A DNA stretch of 64,000 nucleotides from Pseudaminobacter salicylatoxidans (GTDB taxonomy: Bacteria; Pseudomonadota; Alphaproteobacteria; Rhizobiales; Rhizobiaceae): assembly GCF_003148475.1 (NCBI RefSeq), contig NZ_QGGG01000004.1, positions 1 to 64,000 of the forward strand, read 5' to 3'. The position numbers and the translations under genes are program-made. Below are positions 1 to 11,555 of this stretch, in pieces; position 1 is the first letter of the stretch; each line of letters opens with the position of its first letter. The notes under the pieces were generated by a model. The model searched no databases and had not been told where the DNA came from. It saw only the letters and a program-made list of their open reading frames with translations.

Positions 1-396
1 AAACCCCGGAAACATCAAAAATGCAAGCAATTACAACATATTAGACAAAACATACCCAAACCCAAACGCAGAATCACAACCAATCCCACCACCAAACCAA
101 AGATTCCAAACACAGAAGGCCGAACCCGCTATCCACAGACACAAACCGGAAAAGCGGGGCGGTGAAGCTTTTTGCCGGCGTTCCCGAGTCAGAGCCCTAT
201 TGCGGCCCAAATCGGCGGCGATCCCTTCCTGCCAGCGGGTCGCTATTATGACTCGCGCGCGTTCCTTATATGGGGCCGATCCGATTGGAGCGGATTCCAA
301 GGGGAGCTTTCGTTGACTTCACCCGCCGGGACAGGCAATTGTCGCGGTCATATTATTCCTCCGGGGCCGATCAGGACGGGAAAAGCCACCGTTTTC
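1..396. other. Upstream region of the M23 peptidase gene; A/C-rich stretch
   Basis: No convincing gene is seen here. Roughly four fifths of the first 120 bases are A or C on the plus strand, with very few T or G, unlike the balanced GC-rich sequence around it. From about base 150 normal composition returns. A reading frame open across this region on the plus strand joins the peptidase frame, but its predicted residues show no family similarity that I recognise. The region probably holds the promoter and leader of the peptidase gene. Confidence 0.5.
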
Positions 397-2349
397 ATGC
401 AGGATATGGATCAGACCATAGCCGAACTCGGCAACGAGCCGCCGCTGATCGCGGACGGACGCAGCGGGCCGCCCGATCGCCGCGAGGTTTCAGCCCGCTG
501 GCTTTCCGGCACCTTTCTGACCGGCGTGACCTCAAGCGTGCTCATGGGGGTGGCCTTGTTTGCCGCGCTCAACGGGCGCGAACAGCTTGCAACCCCGCCC
601 GAGATCGCCGAACTGGCGGCGCTGAGCCGGACCGGTGACGATGGCGGGCAGAACGCCAAGACCGACCGCGTCGTCCAGCCCCGCCAGATCGCCCGCGCCA
701 AGGACCGGCGCCGCATGGAAGTCTCCATGGCCAGCCGGGTCGGCGACCGCGATGTGGTGCGCACCGTTCCCTTCGTGCAGATCAAGATGGCGCTCGCCGC
801 CGGCTACAAGACGAATCGCAGCTATCCGCCTTTCGACCCGCTCGATGTTTTTGCCGAAGATGGCGCGGCACAGACCGCCGCCGCGCCGGCCGGGCAGATC
901 TATGGCGTCAAGGTCGAAAGCGAGATGAGCCTGAAGACGGTGGATTTCCCGATGGATACCGCCGCCTTCGACGAAAAGAGCGATCTTTCCGCCGATGAGG
1001 TGGAGGAGGTCGTGCGCACGACCGGCGCGATCCTGACCGACGGCGACGTGCAGGTCGCGGCTCTTCACTATGTGGACCCGGAGCGCTTCGGCGATTCGCT
1101 CGCCACCCAGGCCCTCGCCGGCTCTTATGGCGTGCGCATCGTGCCTGAGAACGTGTCGGTCGCCCCGCGCAGCGGCGCCGATGATGCCACCATGGCCTAT
1201 GCCGAGGAAATCATCCCCTTCACCGTGGATCGCGAGATCGCGGATGCCTTCACCGCTTCCGGCTATACGGGCGACGATGCAACCGGCATGTCCGAGGCGA
1301 TCGCCAAGATGCTCAACGGCTCCAAGCTGAAGGCCGGCACGGTGCTGCGCGTGGGCCTGGAAGTGCGCGGCGATGCCGGACGCATCGTGCGCACCAGCGT
1401 TTATGACCGCACGCAGCATGTGCTGACCATCGCGCTCAACGACCACAGGCAATATGTGACCACCGACGAGCCGGAGCCGAATCCGGAGCTGCTCACGGCA
1501 TTCGACGATTCGCCCCCGGCCCTGCCGCGCGGCAACCTGCCCACCGCCTATGACGGCATCTATCGCGCCGCTTATTCCTATGGCATGTCCAGGAGCATGA
1601 CCAAGCAGCTCATTCGCCTGCTTGCGTCGGATGTGGATTTCCAGTCGCGCCTCAACTCCTCCGACAAGCTGGAGGTGCTGTTTTCCGAACCTGACGGCGA
1701 CGACCAGATGTCCGAGGATTCGCAACTCCTCTATGTCTCGGCGACGTTCAGCGGCACCACGCGCAATTTCTATCGTTTCCAGCTCAAGGACGGCAGCTTC
1801 GACTATTTCGATGGCGACGGCCGCAGCGCCAAGCAGTTCCTGCTGCGCAACCCCTTGCCTAACGGCAAGTTCCGCTCCGGCTTCGGCGCGCGCCGCCATC
1901 CGATTCTCGGCTATACCCGCATGCACACCGGCGTCGACTGGGCCGCTCCCACCGGTTCGCCGATCATTGCCGCCGGCAACGGCACAGTGGAGAAGTCGGG
2001 CTGGGCCGGCGGCTACGGCAAGCAGACCATCATCCGCCATGCCAATGGCTACGAAACCTCCTACAACCACCAGAGCGCTTTTGCCCGCGGCATCACGGCC
2101 GGCGCGAAGGTGCGCCAGGGCCAGGTCATCGGCTATCTGGGATCGACTGGCCTCGCGACCGGTCCGCATCTGCACTATGAGCTGATGGTCAACGGCACGA
2201 AGGTGGACCCGATGCGCGTGCGCCTGCCGGGCGGGCGCGTGCTCGATGGCGACGAACTCGTCAGCTTCAAGCGCGAGCGCGAACGGATCGACGATCTCCT
2301 CAAGGAAGAAAAGCCCAACCCGCTGAAAGTGGCCAAGGCCGGCGAGTAG
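397..2349 (+). CDS. M23 family metallopeptidase (membrane-anchored murein hydrolase or hydrolase-like)
   Basis: 650-residue envelope protein. A single membrane segment lies at about residues 36-57 after a short cytoplasmic tail, so the bulk should face the periplasm. The C-terminal third is a LytM/M23 domain: H510 and D514 in the HTGVDWAAP motif and the HLHYE motif at residues 591-595 are the usual zinc ligands and catalytic histidine, so the enzyme looks active on peptidoglycan peptide cross-links. The frame stays open upstream to base 172, but the ATG at 397 is preferred because the family N-terminus (short acidic tail followed by the membrane anchor) starts here. It stands alone; the next gene is convergent. 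Confidence 0.88.
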   Translation: MQDMDQTIAELGNEPPLIADGRSGPPDRREVSARWLSGTFLTGVTSSVLMGVALFAALNGREQLATPPEIAELAALSRTGDDGGQNAKTDRVVQPRQIARAKDRRRMEVSMASRVGDRDVVRTVPFVQIKMALAAGYKTNRSYPPFDPLDVFAEDGAAQTAAAPAGQIYGVKVESEMSLKTVDFPMDTAAFDEKSDLSADEVEEVVRTTGAILTDGDVQVAALHYVDPERFGDSLATQALAGSYGVRIVPENVSVAPRSGADDATMAYAEEIIPFTVDREIADAFTASGYTGDDATGMSEAIAKMLNGSKLKAGTVLRVGLEVRGDAGRIVRTSVYDRTQHVLTIALNDHRQYVTTDEPEPNPELLTAFDDSPPALPRGNLPTAYDGIYRAAYSYGMSRSMTKQLIRLLASDVDFQSRLNSSDKLEVLFSEPDGDDQMSEDSQLLYVSATFSGTTRNFYRFQLKDGSFDYFDGDGRSAKQFLLRNPLPNGKFRSGFGARRHPILGYTRMHTGVDWAAPTGSPIIAAGNGTVEKSGWAGGYGKQTIIRHANGYETSYNHQSAFARGITAGAKVRQGQVIGYLGSTGLATGPHLHYELMVNGTKVDPMRVRLPGGRVLDGDELVSFKRERERIDDLLKEEKPNPLKVAKAGE

Positions 2350-2376
2350 AGCACGCGAAATCGCCTGCCGCTCCGG

Positions 2377-3918
2377 TCAGTCGGTGCCGGACGGCGCCGG
2401 AGCCTTGCCGCGATCGGGCCAGGATTGCTGCGTCAGCCAGGAAATGACGGCCGCTCCGGCGCAAAGAATGGCGGATATCCCAGAAATCACCTGAAACGCG
2501 CTGTTGGTCGCCGTCACGCGCCGGCCTTCCGCCAGCGTATCGAGCGTCACCTTCGGCACCTCGCCGAAGCCTGCCCCTTCTATCCCATCACCGAGCACGT
2601 TACGGAAGACCAGTGCCGCAAGCGCTCCCAATGCCGCCACCGCAAGCAGGCCGGCAGCCCGCGCGACCGCATTGTTGATGCCCGATGCCAGGCCCGTATC
2701 GTCATCCGGCACGGCCAGCATGACCGCGGCCGAAAGCGGCGACACCAATATGGCCATGCCGAGACCATTGAGCACGAGCGCAAGGAACGTCGCCCCCCAC
2801 AGCTCCATGGCCGGCAGGGTGATCGCAAGCAAAGCGTAGGACATCGCGACGACAAGCGCACCGATCGTCAGCGGCCAGCGCGGTCCCCAGCGATCCGCCA
2901 GCCGTCCGGCCAATCCCGAGAACAGCGCAATGAACAGCGACATCGGCAGGAACAGCAGGCTCACCTGCCATTCGGGCGTGCCCCAGCCCGCCACCAGCGT
3001 CATCGGCATGAAAAACAGCACTGCGCTGAAGGCGAAGAACAGAACCAGCGTATAGAGATTCGCACCCGAAAAGGCCCAATAGCGGAAGAGCTGCAGCTTC
3101 ACCATGGGGCTGTGCGCCCGATGCTCCCAGAAAACGAACCCGGCGAGAAGGGCGGTCCCGGTCAGCATGCGCATCCCCGGAGAAATGGGCAGGCTCCCTT
3201 CCACCGCGCCCATATCCGTCAGCCCCCAGGCCAGAAGGCCCAGCCCGGCCGTTGCCAGCACCGCACCCAACACATCCATTGGCCGCTTGGCGGAGGGCCG
3301 ATCCGCCGGGACATGGCGGATCAGCATCATGAGCGCCACCACCCCGATCGGGACGTTGATGGCGAAGATGATGCGCCACATCCACGGTTCGCCGGTCGAA
3401 AGCACCGCGCCGCCAATGACCGGCCCGAAGGCGGTCGCCAATGACGAATAGGCGGCCCATTTGCCGATGGCCGCACCTCTTATGTCGGCGGGATAAGACT
3501 TGGCGATGAGGGCGAGACTGCCCGGAACCATGAGGGCCGCGCCTGTGCCCTGCAGCGCGCGCATCGCGATCAGCATCTGCGCATCTGCCGCAATGGCGCA
3601 AAAGAGCGAGGTGACGATGAATATGGCAATGCCCACGGCGAAGATGTTACGTACACCGAAGACATCGCCGGCAACGCCGCCGATCAGCACCAGCGCCGAA
3701 AGAAACAGCATATAGGCGTTGCCGATCCACTGCGCCTCGGCCAGCGATGCGCCAAGATCCGTACGGATCACCGGCATTGCCAGCGACACCACGGTTCCGT
3801 CGATGAAACCCATGCTGGAAGCGAGGATTGCGGCGATCAGGGCGAACCGGCGCCCCTCCGGCGGACAGAAAGTCCGGGAGCCTGCGGAAAGCGAACCCGA
3901 TGACACCGGAGCGGACAT
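2377..3918 (-). CDS. MFS transporter, DHA2 (EmrB/QacA-like, about 14 TM) family
   Basis: 513 residues, almost wholly hydrophobic helices, with length and layout typical of 14-TM drug/H+ antiporters. The first helix carries the family signature around FIDGTVVSLAMPVI, the loop after helix 2 has the GDVFGVRNIF form of MFS motif A, and the LQGTGAALMVPGSLALI stretch matches motif C-like antiporter sequence in helix 5. It probably exports amphiphilic drugs across the inner membrane; the substrate cannot be read from sequence. It is convergent with the M23 gene (27 bp between stops), and its upstream neighbour on the same strand is the L,D-transpeptidase gene. No dedicated regulator is adjacent. Confidence 0.85.
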   Translation of the reverse strand: MSAPVSSGSLSAGSRTFCPPEGRRFALIAAILASSMGFIDGTVVSLAMPVIRTDLGASLAEAQWIGNAYMLFLSALVLIGGVAGDVFGVRNIFAVGIAIFIVTSLFCAIAADAQMLIAMRALQGTGAALMVPGSLALIAKSYPADIRGAAIGKWAAYSSLATAFGPVIGGAVLSTGEPWMWRIIFAINVPIGVVALMMLIRHVPADRPSAKRPMDVLGAVLATAGLGLLAWGLTDMGAVEGSLPISPGMRMLTGTALLAGFVFWEHRAHSPMVKLQLFRYWAFSGANLYTLVLFFAFSAVLFFMPMTLVAGWGTPEWQVSLLFLPMSLFIALFSGLAGRLADRWGPRWPLTIGALVVAMSYALLAITLPAMELWGATFLALVLNGLGMAILVSPLSAAVMLAVPDDDTGLASGINNAVARAAGLLAVAALGALAALVFRNVLGDGIEGAGFGEVPKVTLDTLAEGRRVTATNSAFQVISGISAILCAGAAVISWLTQQSWPDRGKAPAPSGTD

Positions 3919-3975
3919 CGTCGAAGCTTAATTCGCTTCCGCGTTGCTGGCCAGATGCCCGGCGACGCCCGCCGG

Positions 3976-5442
3976 CTACTCCACGAACTCGACCGGTACG
4001 CCAGGGCTGACCAGCTTGGTCAGTTCCTCGGCATCCCAATTGGTCAGGCGCACGCAGCCATGGCTTTCGGTCTTGCCGATCTTGGAGGGATCGGGCGTCC
4101 CGTGAATGCCATAGGTCGGCTTGTCGAGCGCGATCCACACCGTGCCAACCGGTCCGTTCGGGCCCGGCGGAATGGTGAGAATCTTGTCGTTGTTGCCCTG
4201 CTTGAAATTGAGCTTGGGATTGTAGGTGTAGTTCGGGTTCAGCGCCACGCGCGACACCGCATGGATGCCGGTCGGCGACGGCGTGTCGGCCGAGCCGATG
4301 GTCGCCGGATAGGCAACGACCAGCTTGCCCGATTCGTCATAGGCGCGGACCTGCTTGAGGCCCTTGTCGGCGATGATGCGCACAACCTTGGTGGTCGCCT
4401 TGCGCCCGGTATTCGCCACCCGGATGATCGTGCCGGGACGGTTGAAATTGGCCTCTGGATTGAGCGCCTTCAGATAGGTTTCGTCCATATGGAAACGCTC
4501 GGCCAGCATCTCGGTCACCGAGGTAAAGCTCAGATGATCGAGCTGGGCCTTTTGGCTGTAATCGGCCGGCACGGACGCCACGAAGGGACCAGCGGCATCT
4601 TCGGGCGTGATGGTGTATTCGATGAACGGATCACCGCCCGTTGCTGCCAGCGCGGCCTTGATGTCCGCCGTGTCCGTCGATTTCAGATTGACGCCCGTGA
4701 TATCGCGATAGGCGATCAGCGCCTTGTCGACATTGGAGCCGAACCTGCCGTCGATGACGCCGGGCGATGCCCCTGCCCTGTCGAGCAGGATCTGCAGCGC
4801 CGCGACGTCCTCGCGCGCGGTGAAGGCGGGAGCGATCACCTTGCCGGTGGCCGGCGGCGTCTCGATGACCGTATCGGGCGTCGTTTCCTGCGGCGCGGCT
4901 TCAAGCGGATCGCCGAGCGGGGCGCGCGTCACCGGCTCGCGGCGCACGACTTGCGGTTCCTCGTTCTGCCGCTGGCCGTAGCCGTTGCGCGGCAGGGCCT
5001 CGTCGTCGGGGAACCGGCCGGGCGGCGGCGGGAAATCGTTCAGCCCCGGCGCGCGGCTGTAATCCTGATAGGTGTCGTCGACCGGGGGCTCGGGATACCG
5101 GTCCTGATACTGGCGATAGTCGCGCGGCAGCCGCTCCACTTCATAGGAGTCGTCGAGATAGTAGCGATCGCGCTGGCGCGCGGCGCGCCTTTCACCCTGG
5201 CGACCGATGGCGCTGCGCGGCGGCTGCACGGCAATGATCTCGCCCGTGTAAGAATCGACAATGACCCGGTTGCCGTTGCCGTCGAAATAAATCTCGACGT
5301 CTCCGCGCTGGGCGAGCTGCAACGTATCGCCCTGCGGCCTCTTCTGCGCCTCCTGCGGAGTGGCGCCAACCGCCGCGATTGCGGCGGGAGCCCACAACCC
5401 GGCCAGCACCGCCAGGGACAAAAGACCGATCCTGCTCTTCAT
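3976..5442 (-). CDS. L,D-transpeptidase (YkuD) with peptidoglycan-binding domain
   Basis: 488-residue exported enzyme. A Sec signal peptide (about residues 1-24, ending AIAA) is followed by a Pro/Arg-rich low-complexity linker, a peptidoglycan-binding domain (around REDVAALQILLDRAG and GVIDGRFGSNV) and a LysM-like stretch. The C-terminal YkuD domain has the HGTP motif and the catalytic SHGCVRL motif with Cys at about residue 463, close to the C-terminus as usual. It should form or remodel 3-3 cross-links, or attach proteins to peptidoglycan. Rhizobiales make extensive use of L,D-cross-links, which fits the presence of an M23 hydrolase nearby. The start is the ATG immediately before the signal peptide. 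Confidence 0.9.
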   Translation of the reverse strand: MKSRIGLLSLAVLAGLWAPAAIAAVGATPQEAQKRPQGDTLQLAQRGDVEIYFDGNGNRVIVDSYTGEIIAVQPPRSAIGRQGERRAARQRDRYYLDDSYEVERLPRDYRQYQDRYPEPPVDDTYQDYSRAPGLNDFPPPPGRFPDDEALPRNGYGQRQNEEPQVVRREPVTRAPLGDPLEAAPQETTPDTVIETPPATGKVIAPAFTAREDVAALQILLDRAGASPGVIDGRFGSNVDKALIAYRDITGVNLKSTDTADIKAALAATGGDPFIEYTITPEDAAGPFVASVPADYSQKAQLDHLSFTSVTEMLAERFHMDETYLKALNPEANFNRPGTIIRVANTGRKATTKVVRIIADKGLKQVRAYDESGKLVVAYPATIGSADTPSPTGIHAVSRVALNPNYTYNPKLNFKQGNNDKILTIPPGPNGPVGTVWIALDKPTYGIHGTPDPSKIGKTESHGCVRLTNWDAEELTKLVSPGVPVEFVE

Positions 5443-5592
5443 ATTCGTTCAGATTTCCCCGATGCATCGCGGCCGGCACGACAATCCGGCAGTGATTCGA
5501 CGCACACCACTATGACTTTCACCGTATGCCTACCGGTTCCCACATGAACCGGGCATGAAAATGGCCGCCCGGATATGCGACCGGTAAACGGC

Positions 5593-8208
<2,616 letters not shown>

Positions 8209-8301
8209 ATCTGTCTCCTTCCGTCACCGGCCCGCTTTGCGGCACCGGATCAGATTGCGGTGACGGGCCCGCCCTATCGAGCCGAACCCATTTCCACCCA
8301 G

Positions 8302-8329
8302 ATATGGGCATGCGGGAAAAATCCTCAAG
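8302..8329 (-). promoter_or_regulatory. Candidate sigma-32 (heat-shock) promoter of clpB
   Basis: Read on the minus strand, CTTGAG (8329-8324) is followed after 15 bases by CCCATAT (8308-8302). This matches the RpoH pattern of CTTGAA followed by CCCAT-type -10 at 13-15 bases, and clpB is a classical RpoH target. The -10 lies about 94 bp upstream of the clpB ATG. Confidence 0.6.
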
Positions 8330-8348
8330 ACAGCTCGGGCAGGCAGAC

Positions 8349-8381
8349 AAACAAAAACGGCGGAGACATCGTCTCCGCCGT
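8349..8381 (-). terminator. Rho-independent terminator after the DUF4167 gene
   Basis: Perfect 11-bp stem ACGGCGGAGAC / GTCTCCGCCGT (8357-8367 and 8371-8381) with a 3-base loop. On the minus strand the stem is followed by TTTTTGTTTG, as expected for intrinsic termination of the gene ending at 8408. Confidence 0.85.
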
Positions 8382-8407
8382 CCAGATAGGGTTAATCCCT
8401 TGGCCGG

Positions 8408-9226
8408 TCAGCCATTGGCCGCAGCAGCCAACACCGTGTCCTCGCCGCCATTTTCGGGGGCCGGCGCGGCATCGCCTTCGGCATTCTTCTCGGCCGCCGC
8501 ATCCGCGCTGCGGCGCGGACGGCGTCCCCGGCGCGGTGCCGGAGCGGCCTGCTCTTCGCTTGCGGGAGCGGCGCTCGCGTCTTCGGCCGCCTCGGGCGCG
8601 ACGTTTGCTGCCTCGGCCTGCTGTTGTTGGGCGGAAGCCTGCTCCTGCGGCTGTTCCGGCTGCGGCTCACGCGCCGGCCGGCGGCCACGGCCGCGTCCGC
8701 GGTTTTCACCACGCGTATTGCCGCTTTCAGCGGTCGATTCGCTGTTCAGCGCGATTTCGGCCGGCGTGCCTTCGATGACCGGTTGCGGGCCGGTACCTGC
8801 ATCGCTCGTGGGCGTGGAAGCGGCGGTCGCCTCTGGCGCCGGTGCATTCTGCTGGCCGCTCGTCGGCTGCGCATTGCCGGCATTGTCGAAATCGTCGCGT
8901 TCCTGCTCGTCCTCGTCGAAATCGTCGCGGGTCTGCGGGACATGCTGGATCGCCATCTGCGCCTGCGCGGCGGCAATGATGCGATTGTAATGTTCGGCGT
9001 GCTGGAGATAGTTTTCCGCCATCACGCGGTCGCCGGCGCTTTGTGCGTCGCGTGCGAGGGTAGCGTATTTCTCGGCGATCTGCTGGGCAGAACCGCGGAT
9101 CTTCACGTCCGGCCCGTTGCTCTCATAGCTGCGCGTCAGCGGATTTGGTCCCTTGCGACCATTGTTGTTATTGTTACCGCCATTGTTGCGGCCGCGCATG
9201 CGCCTGTTCTGCTGTTGTGGCCTCAT
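8408..9226 (-). CDS. DUF4167 domain-containing protein
   Basis: 272 residues. The N-terminus is basic and Asn/Gln-rich (RRMRGRNNGGNNNNNGRKG) and leads into the conserved DUF4167 core at about residues 25-95 (DVKIRGSAQQIAEKYATLARDAQSAGDR, here only named in part, then AENYLQHAEHYNRI). The rest is low-complexity Ala/Pro/Glu plus basic RGRGRGRR patches, suggesting a disordered nucleic-acid-binding tail. The function is unknown. The domain is confined, to my knowledge, to alphaproteobacteria, where it commonly sits beside prmC and clpB as here. It has its own terminator (8349-8381) and probably its own promoter in the 308-bp gap upstream. Confidence 0.85.
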   Translation of the reverse strand: MRPQQQNRRMRGRNNGGNNNNNGRKGPNPLTRSYESNGPDVKIRGSAQQIAEKYATLARDAQSAGDRVMAENYLQHAEHYNRIIAAAQAQMAIQHVPQTRDDFDEDEQERDDFDNAGNAQPTSGQQNAPAPEATAASTPTSDAGTGPQPVIEGTPAEIALNSESTAESGNTRGENRGRGRGRRPAREPQPEQPQEQASAQQQQAEAANVAPEAAEDASAAPASEEQAAPAPRRGRRPRRSADAAAEKNAEGDAAPAPENGGEDTVLAAAANG

Positions 9227-9534
9227 CCGACTCTCTTCATTTCGAAAAAATTCCGCGGACGGCGTGCATCAGCATCCAGCCGCCTTGTGGTGCTCCGACG
9301 GTGTTCGCCCGCATTGCTTGCGTTGGCGTCACGTACCATTCCGTTCCGGTCTCGTGTCACTTGCCGGGTGATCCCCGCACGAAGCTGAAGCGTCGTTCAC
9401 GCAAGAAGGCAGTTTGTTTCCAAGGGAACCGAATCGCTAAGAGCACTGCCTGCTTCGTCTCATCCGGTGTTTTGAACCTAGCGGCATTCCCAAGAGTTGC
9501 CAAGCATTTTTTCGATCCGGTTCAACACTTTGAT
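9227..9534. other. Intergenic region between prmC and the DUF4167 gene, with a candidate promoter
   Basis: 308 bp without a recognisable gene. On the minus strand TTGGCA (9503-9498) and CTAGGT (9481-9476) are separated by 16 bases and could be a housekeeping promoter for the DUF4167 gene, which would give a leader of about 250 bases. No strong hairpin or riboswitch-like fold was recognised by eye. Confidence 0.3.
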
Positions 9535-10407
9535 TCAGCACCGGAAAACAAGCACACGGTCGTTTCCGCCCAGATCTTGTCCGGCTTGCACAAGCTCGAA
9601 CCCGGCTTGGTCGAAAATATCCGTAACGTCCGTCTTCTGATCGAACCCGATCTCCACAGCGACCCGACCGCCATCTTCCAGATGCCCGGCAACGCCCGCG
9701 GAAATCAGGCGGTAGGCCTCAAGGCCGTCGCCGCCTCCGTCCAGTGCGAGCATGGGGTCGAAACTGCGCACCTCTCGTTGGAGCGCGCCAATGTCCGTGC
9801 TCTTTATATAAGGCGGGTTTGAGACGATTAAATGGAAACGCCCGGAAATTTTTGCAAACCAGTCGGATTCAACAGTCTCGAAGCGATCGGACAGGCCAAG
9901 CAGGCGCGCATTGCGCCCGGCAGCGGCCAGCGCGCCCGGCGCGATGTCGGCCGCGACCGCCATTGCCTGCGGCACCTGGGCAAGCAGCGCAAGCGGAATG
10001 GCGCCGGTGCCCGTGCCCAGATCGAGGATGCGGCAGGTTCCCTCCCGTGCGGCCACCTTCCGCACGAAGGGCAGCACCATATCGACCAGCGTTTCGGTAT
10101 CGGCGCGGGGCTCCAGCGTCTCGGGCGACAGGAAAAGCTTCAACCCGTAGAACTCGCGAAAGCCGAGAATGCGATGCACGGGCTCACCCGCAAGGCGGCG
10201 GGAAAGCGCGGCCTCTATCTGTTGCAATGCGGCGCTGTCCAGCACACGGCCGGGTGAAGCAATGGCATCGGCCCGCGTCGTGGCGGAAAAATGCTCGATG
10301 ATCAGCCGTGCATCGAGCGCGGCGTCTTCAATGCCGGCAGCGGCAAGTCGCTGCCGGGCGGCACGGAGAGTTTCGGCAAGCGTCGGCGAGGCAACGGAAG
10401 CGGTCAT
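9535..10407 (-). CDS. prmC: Peptide chain release factor N5-glutamine methyltransferase
   Basis: 290 residues, usual length. An N-terminal helical domain (about 1-90) is followed by a Rossmann SAM-dependent methyltransferase domain: motif I as [16 protein letters not shown] near residue 123 and the diagnostic [10 protein letters not shown] motif near residue 195, which binds the target glutamine. PrmC methylates the Gln of the GGQ motif of RF1 and RF2 in the cytoplasm. Its substrate gene prfA lies 55 bp upstream on the same strand, the classical pairing, so the two are probably co-transcribed. Confidence 0.95.
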   Translation of the reverse strand: MTASVASPTLAETLRAARQRLAAAGIEDAALDARLIIEHFSATTRADAIASPGRVLDSAALQQIEAALSRRLAGEPVHRILGFREFYGLKLFLSPETLEPRADTETLVDMVLPFVRKVAAREGTCRILDLGTGTGAIPLALLAQVPQAMAVAADIAPGALAAAGRNARLLGLSDRFETVESDWFAKISGRFHLIVSNPPYIKSTDIGALQREVRSFDPMLALDGGGDGLEAYRLISAGVAGHLEDGGRVAVEIGFDQKTDVTDIFDQAGFELVQAGQDLGGNDRVLVFRC

Positions 10408-10462
10408 GACACTACCCTACGCTGAAGGATCGCAACGCATCCGCTCTCCATCTTCCCGGAAT

Positions 10463-11539
10463 TCAGTTTTCCGAGAACTCGGCCAGCAGCTTCGACTGAT
10501 GGTCGGCGATCAGCGCGTCGATGATCTCGTCCATCTCGCCCATCATCACCCGGTCCAGCTTGTAAAGGGTGAGGTTGATGCGATGGTCGGTCACGCGCCC
10601 TTGCGGGAAATTATAGGTGCGTATGCGCTCCGAGCGGTCGCCGGAGCCGACCTGCGCCTTGCGCGATTCGGAGCGCTCGGCATCGGCCTTGGAACGCTCC
10701 ATGTCGAACAGGCGCGCGCGCAGGATCTGCATGGCGCGCGCCCGGTTCTGGTGCTGCGATTTTTCGGCCTGCACCACCATGATGCCGGTGGGCAGGTGGG
10801 TGATGCGCACGGCCGAATCGGTGGTGTTGACGTGCTGGCCACCCGAGCCGGAGGCGCGCATCGTGTCGATGCGGATGTCCTCCGAGCGGATTTCGATGTC
10901 GACTTCCTCGGCCTCGGGCAGCACGGCAACGGTCGCGGCCGACGTGTGGATGCGCCCGCCGCCTTCCGTTTCGGGCACGCGCTGCACACGATGCACGCCC
11001 GACTCGTATTTCAGCTTGGCGAACACGCCCTTGCCCGAAACCGTGGCGATGATTTCCTTGTAGCCGCCGACATCGCCCTCGCTTATCGAAGCGACGTCCA
11101 CGCGCCAGCCCTGCTCGGCCGCATAGCGTTCATACATGCGAAACAGATCGCCCGCGAACAGCGCCGCCTCGTCGCCACCGGTGCCGGCGCGAATTTCCAG
11201 AATCGCGTTCTTTTCGTCGGCGGCATCCTTGGGCAAGAGCAGGATCTGGATGTCCTGTTGCAGCGCCTCGATCCGGTCCTCCACCTCGGGCAGCTCGGTC
11301 TCGGCCAGCGCCCGCATCTCGGCGTCCGTGCCCTTGTCTGAGAGCATTGCGTTGAGATCGGCAAGCTCCTGCTCGGCTCCGCGCAAATCCCTGATCTTGC
11401 CGACCATGTCCTGGATGTCGGAATATTCCGACGCCATTTTCACATAGGCGTCCGGGTCCGGGCCTGCCGCCATCTGCGCTTCGAGCATTTCGAAACGCTT
11501 GACTACCTGGTCCATGCGGTCGCGGGGCAGATTGATCAT
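10463..11539 (-). CDS. prfA: Peptide chain release factor 1
   Basis: 358 residues, full length. The GGQ motif ([19 protein letters not shown]) that reaches the peptidyl-transferase centre is intact. The codon-recognition tripeptide is PET (in [16 protein letters not shown]), the P-x-T form of RF1 rather than the SPF of RF2, so it should read UAA and UAG. It is followed by prmC, whose product methylates the GGQ glutamine, and preceded by ptsP with only 16 bp between. The start is the ATG that gives the normal [11 protein letters not shown]-terminus; no strong ribosome site is visible, consistent with coupling to ptsP. Confidence 0.97.
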   Translation of the reverse strand: MINLPRDRMDQVVKRFEMLEAQMAAGPDPDAYVKMASEYSDIQDMVGKIRDLRGAEQELADLNAMLSDKGTDAEMRALAETELPEVEDRIEALQQDIQILLLPKDAADEKNAILEIRAGTGGDEAALFAGDLFRMYERYAAEQGWRVDVASISEGDVGGYKEIIATVSGKGVFAKLKYESGVHRVQRVPETEGGGRIHTSAATVAVLPEAEEVDIEIRSEDIRIDTMRASGSGGQHVNTTDSAVRITHLPTGIMVVQAEKSQHQNRARAMQILRARLFDMERSKADAERSESRKAQVGSGDRSERIRTYNFPQGRVTDHRINLTLYKLDRVMMGEMDEIIDALIADHQSKLLAEFSEN

Positions 11540-11555
11540 AGGCGGTCTTTACACA

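Noticed and set aside
31-300. Minus-strand frame of 89 codons near the window start
   Set aside because: It is the complement of the A/C-rich stretch, giving an artificial Trp/Gly/Phe-rich peptide; no ribosome site.
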